DNA of 64,000 nucleotides from Doris montereyensis (taxonomy: Eukaryota; Mollusca; Gastropoda; Nudibranchia; Dorididae): assembly GCA_037039925.1 (NCBI GenBank), contig JAXRKP010000388.1:223501-287500 (forward strand), read 5' to 3'. Both the position numbers and the translations under genes were made by a program. Below the pieces are notes generated by a model. It saw only the letters and a program-made list of their open reading frames with translations, did no database searches and was not told the origin of the DNA. This document shows positions 20,946 through 32,000 of this stretch, piece by piece (positions within the stretch are counted from its first letter, which is position 1; every line of letters begins with the position of its first letter).

Positions 20946-23900
20946 ACCCAATAGGAATACACATGTACACGGATTGCCAATATGGTTATAATATGGGTTT
21001 CTATTGGTTCTTCTTGTGCCACGGAATCCTAACTAGATGAAGCATGGGTTTCTTAATGTTAAAAAAGTGAGAGAAAAAAGGCAGTAATTTTTTTTTATAG
21101 ACTGACACGATTTGCGACTTTAACCGTCAGTATGCATGTGAGAGTGTGTGTCTGAGTCACAGACTTGCCAACCCACAAATAGGCCTATTTTAAGTATTTA
21201 GCTTATTTTCTGTCAAAAATGCTTACTTTTAGTCTTCAACAATGTGGACATGCAGTGAATGTAATGTATTTCAATTATTTCAGTTAAAGACAAGAAGACA
21301 CTCTGCACCTGTAATATTGTGCTTTCAATGTTTCAGTCTTACAACCACAGGCTAACAAAGAGAAGGATTGCCTCATTTTCCTTGACAGAGAGGTTTTTTG
21401 TTTCCAACTCTATCCTGATACATGTTTCTGTCAAAATAACTGTAGATTATGGGGTTCTCATGCCACACACTTCTTTTGCATGAGCCCTTGGGGAAAGCCA
21501 GCATTTCTGGAGAGGGATCACAGTCGACTGAAAGAGTGCTTACTTTGAGCGAGGAGTTAGTTGCCCAATAATAAGGATCTTGATTTTCATAACATGTGAG
21601 AAAACTTTCACAACTTGCTGAACATGTGAGATTTGTTGTGTTTCTTTGAAATATGCCTCATTCATTATATGTGGTGATCTCAAACTCAAAGTGAATTAAG
21701 AGGGAGAAAGCAAGATGAGAGACAAATGAAAGAGTGAAAGGGAAGAAGTAGAACCTACCAGCAGGCCCCGCCAACCGTCCACAAACATGTGGGGAAAAGG
21801 AGGTTGAGATTATTATTATTATACACAAAAAAAAAGCAGGCATATTTGCTATCTTCTTCCTATTCTGCAAGTACAGTAGTGTAAGTAATGGAAAACAAGA
21901 TGAGTTCATACTGAATTAAATAAATTCAAATTCCGGACTGAACAGCATAAACCTGTAATCTCAACCTCAATCTGATTACAGAAACACTGTAATCGGTGAG
22001 ACTAAGAAGACGATTATGGTCTTTCTGAGTAATTTCTTGATTATTTGCAGGGGAGGGGGGGGATATATATATATAGGCCTCCCAACTCTTCCGCTTATTA
22101 AGTTCGTGAAAATTGCGTATTAGAACACTTTGCTGTGTATTTTTGCGTATTTCTTCAGCGATTGCATACCAGTTGGCAAGTCTGGTTTAAGTGTAAGTGT
22201 GTTTATTAGTAAATGACTTGGAAATAAGAGCTCACAGTCACAATGCCTCTTCTTCATATTAACATTTTCAGGTTGATGGTTGAACTAGTAGAGTAGTAGT
22301 CTTGCATAAAACTGACAATGAACAAAAGTAAAAAATGCATTGAAAGAAACAGTAGATCAAAAATTGGTGGATTTGGAGATGAAATGAGGATCACAGAAAG
22401 TTAAAGTAACATTAACAATGAAAGATGCACAACAAATTTGAGCATGAATCAAATCATTTACTTTTAGTGCTATTACATATTATGTACTAGTATTTATTAC
22501 TATGCTGATTTCTTTTGCTTGAGAACAAGTATTGCACTCTAAATCGTTTTGAATTTCAATCCTTTATTTCTCTTTTTCTTTTCCATAAAAAAAAAAAGAA
22601 AGAGACATTCATGTTCCCATCATTCTTTCTCACATTACTCACAACTAATTATGCCAAAGGAAAACAGTAACCATACAATTACTACAAACTCATTCAAACT
22701 ACATGCTATGAATATTTTATTTATATTTTATAACCAACAGCTTCAAAATTAGATAGCTTTAGAAGTTTGTGCCAACTAGAAATTTTTCCCAAACATGGAA
22801 TGACTGAACTAACATTATTGTGTTTGGTCCAAAATAAAAGAAGAGAAATAAAGAACTCCGTGAGGGACACAGATTTAATAGAAATAGATTAGAGACCAAC
22901 AAGTCTGTGATTAGAATGTGTACCAAATTCCCCACCCACCCAGATTTGTAGATCTTTGTCTCCCCTCTCACACGTTCTGTTTCATCTTTTCCTTCCCTCT
23001 GTTTACCAACTGTCTCTCCCACTTGAAAGTGCAGTGATTATTTTGTGTTAAAGACTAGCAGTAGAAGCTAACTTTTGATAAAGAAAGTAAGAGTGCAGAC
23101 TAAAATTGGAACTCTTCCCTTCTTAGTATTTGTGATCTCATGTGAATTATTGTCCGTTATTGTAAAGTCAATACATATTGTTTGTTTGTACGTATTCATG
23201 TTTTTTAAAAAACTGTAAAAAAACCCATGACAAACAAATCTAGACATTTCTGAACAAAACGAAGGATAATATGACATCCTTGTTGCATGCAGTAAAATAT
23301 TATTTGAAGTAAAAAATATGCCAGATCTTAAAATTCTTTACAAGGCCAGGGGAGAAATTCTGGGATCGTTGAGATTTAAAACTATAGAAACAATGAAAAG
23401 CTCTGATGCCTTTAGGCTTCATAAAAAAACTTAAAAAACCTCAACTAGAGTGACATTCCCTGATAAGAAGGAAAATAAAACATTTAATGACTATTTCTAC
23501 ATTCGTACTACCAAACTACTAAAAACTATAGTCAAAGAACAATGCAGAATCCAACTCTACTAAACCCTTAATATCATTCAAATCCTGACAACAGCTGAAC
23601 TTAGGCCTAACTAAAATAAACCCTATAAAGTCTAGGCATCACTCACAGGAAACGCATGAGAAAGATCATAGGTGTCCACTGGCCTGAAACAATCACTCAG
23701 TAAAAACGATTTATAAGACGGCTGTTGTTTTAGGCCTTTTAGTGAAAGCGTCAAAGAAAAAGAGGTGGAGCTTATTTGGACACATCCTCAGGAGGGATGA
23801 GGAAATACCAGCTTGAACAGCAATGCATGCATAATTTAGCGAGAGATTGAAATACAGAGGAATATCACCGACATAATTGCCAACACCACTCAACCATGAC

Positions 23901-24740
23901 TAACAAAACTTCACAAGATTTACTAACACTGTAACAGTAGTAACACCCAGCCTCAAGAACATCGCAACCTATATATATGAAAAAGACACATACATACCAA
24001 CACTATTAACGAGAAACAGAAAGTGACCTGCTTGCTTTGAAGACTGTAGCACCAATCGAGACACATGGAGATACTTTACAAAACAAATAATGAACATTGA
24101 GGTTCTTTAAGACCAGCATTATGTCAGAATACACGGTATAGGGCAAGCGTCTTTATTGACTGCGAGACCATTCTACTACTACTACTACTAGAAAATCCAT
24201 GTGCACATCCACAGCCACCTATGATCTCACTAATTGTGTTTGGTTTTTAAAGTCATATAAAAGTTTTTAAAAAACCCATTTTATTTAAGTATTATTACTA
24301 TTATCCTTAAAAGTGTATACATCCAGGCATCATACTTTCATGGTGTTCATATTTAAATTTTCCATTCACAATAAGTACCTAATGGTAAGCTTTGTTTAAA
24401 ATCACATACATTTTTGTTTGGGTATTGCCTTCCCCACTATGGTGAACACTTTTGAACAGAACGAGCATGGGATAGTTTTCCAACATATATAATATTTGTG
24501 ATGGCACAAAGACATGTATAGTAATGGGTTTTACATTATCTCCTACTAGCACCTAATACAAATGCTTTTAGCTTTGAAGACCTGGAAATTGACATTAAAC
24601 TAGCCTACTAATGATAAGGCTGTGAAATGGACATTATAACCACGAAACTGATGTAACCTACAATTTGGACACAATGAAACAAAATGTCACCAAACTTTCA
24701 TTTTTTTTAAAAATTGTTCTTCAACTAAAACGGAAGAATC
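20946..24740. other. Intergenic region, no gene recognised
   Basis: It holds one family C copy (21668-21785), an (AT)n patch near 22062 and a few element-like fragments around 'ggcaagtctggt' (22150) and 'gacttgccaaccc' (21163). No exon chain was found on either strand. Confidence 0.4.
21668..21785 (+). repeat. Dispersed family C element
   Basis: tgtggtgatctcaaactcaa, then a gaaag-rich core and taccagcaggccccgccaac. About 120 bp, no coding capacity. Confidence 0.6.
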
Positions 24741-24748
24741 CCTAAAAC

Positions 24749-24754
24749 TTTATT
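24749..24754 (-). terminator. AATAAA polyadenylation signal, MEPCE candidate
   Basis: TTTATT on the plus strand is AATAAA on the minus strand, about 425 bases downstream of the 25178 stop. It is a plausible end of the MEPCE 3' UTR. Other AT-rich signals lie further downstream. Confidence 0.35.
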
Positions 24755-25177
24755 TCCAATACAGGAAATTAAGTTTACATTTGCTCTTTCAAGATGCAGA
24801 AACTGCTCTGCCTATCGAGACCAATCTAACATGTACATTAAAGAGATTATGTAAAGTAAATTATGGCTTGGACATTTGCATCAAACTATAATTGTGTTAT
24901 ATTCCAGTTCATGTGCGAAGGATTAGGCAGACATTCATTCATTCTGAAAGAACGTATATATATATATTAATTCACAGGTGGGACTTCCATTTTTTCAACA
25001 ATTTTCTCCCCTTCATTATAATGAGATTTAGAGCAGAGGAAGGAATAGCCACAGTAGTAGTAGCGTTTATGAAAAACTGAAACAATTGAAAATGTGACAC
25101 AAACTAGCAACAGGAGTGATAATGACGACGATGATGATGATGATGACGACGATATTATGCAGGTTGCCATTCATTGT

Positions 25178-26023
25178 CTATCCATTGGATTCCCCACCAG
25201 AATTAAACTGTGCACTGGGGGCTAAATTGTCTCTCATGTCATTGTTTTCCTGCTGCTGCTGCAAGGGAATATTCTCTTCTTCCTCCTCCTCCTCCTCATC
25301 AGTGTTCACTTCATTGTTCACCCACTCGATTTCTTCCGCTAAATCACCATTGAGGTCATCACCACCATCGAAGTCATCACCCCCATTGAGTCCACCGGCT
25401 CCACCGTTGAGTCCGCCGGCTGCTCCACCATTATACTCGTTCAAAACAACTTGAGCGCCCCCAACAAAGACGGGCGGTACCACCCCACCGTTAACAAGAG
25501 GGCTACTGTCTTCTGTATAGGAACTCCCGCTGCCAGATGACTGGCTCGAATGTGAACTAGACTGTGATCCACTACCCGAACTACTGCCACTCTGTCCATT
25601 CTCAACCCTGTGCTGACTTCCACTACGACTTGCTGAAGAACTGCCCGAGGGAAACGGAAATGCTGGGCCCGGCAGACCGGGAGAAAAGGAAGACGACGGC
25701 AGACACGAAGCCATGTCCACTAGAGGGGAGTAGTTCATAAAGGCATTGGCCATTGGTGATGGCATGGGAAAATTTCTTCCGACATAAGAATACGATGAGC
25801 TATTCATATCTGACATTCGTGTGGAGGGATGATGCGTGGAGGGATGATAAGAAATGTGGTCGTAGAGTCTGTCTGCGTATGCCCCCGTCTCATCCCGGTG
25901 AATTGAATATGATCGCATTCACTTTGATCCCCTAAACATTCTGTGCATGTCGGGAGAGATTTGGGGATCTGGTTACTGGATGAATTTGATCTGTCAGCTT
26001 TTGTAAACAGGATGAGAGGCCTC
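25178..26023 (-). CDS. MEPCE: MEPCE last coding exon, with long Ser/Gly/acidic tail
   Basis: After acceptor gtttcag the exon completes the Bin3 domain with [13 protein letters not shown]. The assembled frame then runs to a stop at 25804. A 246-codon frame begins at 25918, directly after an in-frame TGA, and continues to 25178. One missing base near 25919 (GAATGC read as GAAATGC) would join the two, giving a Ser-rich, then Gly/Asn-rich, then Asp/Glu-rich tail ending in a Glu run, a Gln run and GGESNG. The tail DNA is clearly more GC-rich than its flanks, as expected for coding sequence. If no base is missing, MEPCE ends at 25804 and the long frame is unexplained. Confidence 0.72.
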
Positions 26024-29000
26024 CTGAAACCTGAAAATGTAAAACAAACAAATAATGTAATTTGTATCACTACACAATTTCTTCATTATAGTGTTATTAT
26101 CATAACAATGTTTTTTTGGGGGGGGGAGTGTTCCTGAAATTGAGTATCATGATAAAAAATATGGGGTTTTTTATATTCCATTTCTACGTATACGATTTCA
26201 TAAAAAAAATGGTCTCACTGAGACTGAGATCATTTATTATGGATCATCTTCTGAAGGTAGGTAGTCTCAAAACTGAAAAAAAAAAAAAAAGCAATGAAAT
26301 TGAAGAACTTGATAATAAACAATTGTCATCTCTGCTCGAATACAACTAAAATCGTACTTACTATTATTGGAGCTAGTTGTCTGACATCCAACTGCATGCT
26401 ACTATAGTTCAAGGTCATGAGACATCACTTACTGGACAGTGGAAATTTCCATAGCGCCAGTACTACTGTCATTCTACAATACAATAATATTGTACTACAC
26501 TAGCACGTGAGTAGCGTGAACAACGAGGTGATGCGAACATGCCTGTGACCTCGCTTTACCCTAGTTGGTTTTCATGCAGTTATGAGACGTACGGCACGAC
26601 CTGGCTCGATCAGCAATATTATGAAAGTGAACCCGTGATCTCTAAACTGTGCGTTGTTTCAACAGTATTAGTAGTAAATTGGAGTACTGTTCGTGCATTG
26701 AATGCTCAATTGAAAGAAAAGAAGAGGAAAGTTGACCGTGGGAAAGTCTAGGAGAAGGCCAGAGTTGAGAAAGAGGCTTAGGAAAGTGGCCCAGCCTATC
26801 ACTACCAGGCAGGAATGTTTTGAAGTAGGACCAGCTTTTCTGTCCAAATTTCAATGTTCTTCTTTCAAATGCGATTTTCTCAACTCATTTTTGGAACATA
26901 AATTCTATCTCCTTCCTAATTTATAGATCAATCAATGAAAAATTTAGTTCATAGACGTATAAAAAAAATAATTGAGATATTTGGATTTTGTTAAAAAATT
27001 CCGTACATTTGTGACTTTATTGCCAAAAAATGATATTGTCAATTATTCCATTTTTGAAGCATAAAAAAAACATTTAAATATATAGATTAAAAAAAACCCT
27101 CTTTATTCGTCTTTAGGTAACATGTTCAAGAATACGTATGTGAAATTCCAAAAGAATAGCACAAAAACTGGTGGAGGAGATAGAATTTGAAATTAGTCTA
27201 TTTTTTGTTTACAATTCAAGATGACGGCCGCTTCCATGGCAACCATAATAAACATTTGAAAAAATCCAACCGTTCTCCACTAATTCAAACCTGCTAAGTC
27301 CGAATGTAATTATTAAAATGATGTAACTAGAATAGTTTTGAAAATCACTTTCAGGGACCCCCTCCGCCCCTCCAACTTTGCCACACATTTTGATTCTTCA
27401 GCACAAGAAAAAAACGTTCCAAGGTATTTTTCTTAATAAAAACAAAAAAAAACAACAGACATTAATTTACTTGAAAATAGTGACATTGAATCAGTTAAAT
27501 CTTAACACAAATTGTAGTTTGATTTATTCCAATGAAATGTTCATTTCGTTTTCTGGATTTTCCATGTGACATCCGTTGGATTCCCATGTTAAAAAAAAGG
27601 AAGTAAAATTGTAGGCACTCTTAAACAATTTTAGGCTTTAAGTCACTCACTGCCATTACCAGCAAGTATCGGGACTTGTCAACAGACTATTGTCGTCCAC
27701 ATCTGACACTTGTCGGTACTGATTTTCCTATTTTTTCTACTTGTTTCAAGTAACCTTTCGGTATCAGCATTTCTCACACGTGTAGTCAAATTATTTGTAC
27801 GAAGACGTGCCATAAAATTAATATTGGTAAGTACGTCCTTTGCCAGAAACCGAAAGCAGAGAAACGTGGCTCTAATAGTTAATTATATTTCCCTTCAACA
27901 ACAGAATTAGCTCTAAATCTAAAGGTGAATCTAATTCTGAATCATCAGATATTAAATTCTATGAAGCTATATCTTCTAGGAAGAAGTCAAAGAGTAATAT
28001 ATGTCGAAATCTAAATCCACTACCGAAACAGTTTATGAAAGGTGCCATACCCTTGAAAAATAGTTTCTCTTTTCCATATCTTTTATATCTTTTTTCCTAA
28101 TTTCTCCTAAAATAAATCAAACTTTACACCCAGAAACTAAAAGAAACGTCATCTGAAATATCTTTATACTCTCTCAGGAAAATGCATTTTGAATTATACA
28201 TCTACCTCCAATATCATCAAATGCCTGGCATTTCTCAGTCGTCTGAACACAAAGTGCCCAGCGGTGAGTGAGCTAAACATTAAAATTAAAGAGGAAAATA
28301 TGTTTCCTTTATGTATTTCATCTCACACAACTGTGCGTAAGCATTCTTTGATATTACATTATGAAACCATTTGTGCAAATTTTGTCTCATTTCTATGCTG
28401 ACTACTATTACTAGTATTTAGTAGTGAACAACTTCAGAAATGAGATACTTACATTAGTTACATTAACCACACAGCATTAAGCAAACATTTGCTAAATGAC
28501 AACTGTGTGCTATTTGTTGAATCACCTCCACATTATTGACCCAAGCAATGCAATTGTGTGCTACTCGAAGACATTTTGAGGAATTCATTCATTGGTTTAA
28601 ATTCAGGGGAAAGCCTTTACATATATCACAATTGTTGTCAAATTTCTGACATGTAGAAATATGAATGTATGCATTTTATCAAACAAACCTTTTTGCTTTC
28701 GTCACAGGGATTCCAATGACCTCACATTTTGCAAATCCAATTGACAGGAGATAATTCTTGAAACCCTCTGGCTTGAGCTTAATAGATGAATAATGCTTGA
28801 ACAATTCGGGCTATAATCAAGGTTGAGAGAATAAAAAGAAAGAAAAAGGTGTTCGATCATTTCATGCTTCATATAACAGAATAAATAGTGTTATCATCAC
28901 AATATTACATTTGGTTTCAGAATGGTTGATATATAATCAAAATTAAAGATAACAAGCAGACTGCTCCCTACATATCTGCATCCCATATACAGACATATTT

Positions 29001-32000
29001 GTTTGTTCCCCATTGGGCCCTCACATAAAATCAATAAATAAAATCCTGTCTATTGACATGATTTTTCCTATCTTCTCCTCATATTGACACAATGCACCAT
29101 CACCCACTTATAAACACTTGAGTGCATGACATGAGAAAATCAATGCTGGAAAATTCATACTTTAACTTAACTTTAAAAATAAGTCCATTTCAAGATTGCC
29201 CGGGATTTAGCAGTCAGTTGTGACTGTATTATATTATAATAAAAGAACAAAGTGGAAAGATTCTTTTACAATTGTCCTTCTAATGTCTCTACAATACTAG
29301 AGCGATGACTCCTTGTTTTGCTTCATTGAATTTATTCCGTCCACAATATGTTGTAATCTCAGGGTCTATTATATCATAAGAGGAAACAGCAATATGAAAG
29401 GTAAGCAACAAGAAATGAAAGAGTGAAAAGAAAGAAGTAAGACCTTTGAACAGCAACAACCGCCCGCCAACCACCCACAGTAGGGTTGGGCTTTCAGCAT
29501 CATTCTGATGCTTTGATTCTTTTGAAAATAAAGAGGAGTTAAAAAGGGAAAATGAAAGACAACGGATTACAAGTCTGGATAAGAGCCAGCTACATGGTCC
29601 TACCAACATCCGCTGCATCTTTTCATAAACATTATAATACAATAAAATGCAGTAGAAGTGATTCAGTGTTATACGTATTATTCCATTAAAATATTCTCAA
29701 ATACATACTGCAAGTTTTGCCCTCTTCCTATATGTTGACCATGGCTGAGGCTCTAGAATCAAGTGACCGCCAGGTCGCAGCTGACTGACAATTTTCCGAA
29801 AGAAGAGCTTGAGACCGTGGTCCCCGTTATTGAGATGGATCCACTTGGTGATTGACAATGCCAGAATGGTATCATATTCTTCTTTCTGTAGTCGAAGAAT
29901 GTCTTCACTCCCAGGAACGTAATTTCCTGTAGATTATAAAATAGAAAATAATTTCAAAATATGACCAAAAAGATAGCCTCACAGAACAGAGCATGTGCCC
30001 CCCCATATTATTTTTGTTTCAAATATCTTCCTGCCCCACATTTTCAAGACACTGAAGCCATGCACTGGATAACAAGTATAAAATGTTATGGTGACAGATT
30101 ACTCCCATTTATTAAATGGTAATCACAATGAACACATGTTTGAGAGGTGACAATGTCATTTTTTCTCTCACAACGTTTTAATGGGGAAAGATTCTTGGCT
30201 ATTTTCTTTAATTTTAACACAGGTTCGACATTGACAAATTTTTACCAAAAACTATGCCCAAATTTTTGGCGGTGTCCTTTGGAATAATTTCATTGTCATT
30301 TGCATTATGACATTCTTTTCATTAATTATTTTTTTCGGATGGTCTTTTCATGACCAGGCATTCTGTTTTGGATTCATTTAGTTGGAGTTTGATTTTGGTC
30401 ATCCAATCTTTTATGTCTGAGGGAGATGCAATTTTTAAGAATTACAATAAAATGGGAGAGGTCATTGATGTTTGTTTTAAAGCTGAGTGTCGTCAGCATA
30501 GAGATGGTACATAATATCATGTTTTTGTTTTATTTTAACTTCTTCTTCGGTGTACAAGGTAATCAAAATGGGACCGCACATGGAACCCGGTGACCCGCCA
30601 AAATGGAGTTTAGTTAACTCAGAAAATTTGTCTTATCTTGACGCATTGTTTTCTGTTCTTTAAATATGACTCAAACCAGGATAAAACAGTGCCAGATATT
30701 TTAAAAGATGATTTCAACCTGTTCAGTAAAAACCTTGATTGATAATATCGAAAGCAGCACTAAGATCTAAAAGGCTTAAGATACACACATTATTTTTGTC
30801 AAGACCGTTTAAAAGATCATTGAAAACTCACACTAGTGCAGTTTCAGTTGAGTGTCCAGCTCAACACGTTGATTGAAAGACCACGATTTTCTTGAAAAAT
30901 TGGGTTTTGCGTGGAGTTGTTTCAAAACCGCTTTCTCTCAGGGATTTTTACAAAAAAGAGGTTTGACACTGGACGATAGTTTTTTTAATCGTTTTGATCG
31001 AGACCTTGTTTCTTTAAGAGGGGAGTTATTATTACTTCTTTAAACTGTTGAGGCACTTTACCCGTAGTCAACGAATCATTTATTATGGAAGTGTTTGGAG
31101 CGAGAAGTTCAGGAAGACATTCCTTTAAAAGGGTTGTAGGCAATATGTCTAGGTCGCATGACTTTGATGGCCAATTTAAAATTATGTTTTCTACCTCTTT
31201 TTTCGGTGACTGGATTAAAAAAATCAACTGTTTGCTGGCATCGAGCTTCATTAATTTCTTTAAAATCAGTATGTATGCTGCTTCGATTTTGATACTACTG
31301 CGTCTTGACAAATGTTAGTTATTTTCGTTTTTAAAAATGACAAATTTGTCAGGTAGCTCACTTTCACATACGTTTGTTGGCAGTGCATCGTAGTGCATGT
31401 TCTTCTTTTTGTCCTAGCAATTGATTTATGATATGAAACAGCTCCTTGCAATTTTTTACATTTGTCAATTTTAAATTGTAAAATCTTTTAATATATCTCT
31501 GTTGACTGCAAGCTCCATTTGGATGTTCTGTTTTGGTGATGCTTTTCACTGGCGCATGCTTCTGTGCATTTATTTCTACATCACATGATCTTGTGTTCAA
31601 CAATTTGCAAAGCAGGTTGGTTTGATCTGTTTTGATGGTTGTGTGTTGTTGTCGAGTCTATGTAGGTGTGCTTGGATTCAGTACATGGGAGACATATTTC
31701 ATGTCGCCGTCAGTGGTTTTGCATTTGGTGTCAGATGAATTCTTAATGACTGTCAAGTTTCTCACATCACAACCCCTGCCAGAATGAAAAGGGGTAGGGT
31801 GGCGGGAGGGTGACACACTGTAATTGTTGTTGTTTCCGAACGCCAGTCCGTGTTCCTCAAGGCACTCGATAGCAAAGGGATGCAACTGGACTAAAATCGG
31901 AATGGTTCACTTAATCTTGCATTGACAACAGATCAAATAGCGACGGGGTCAGACATTGTGATATGGCAGTCATCGTCTTTGTTTAGAAAGTTATTTCTAC

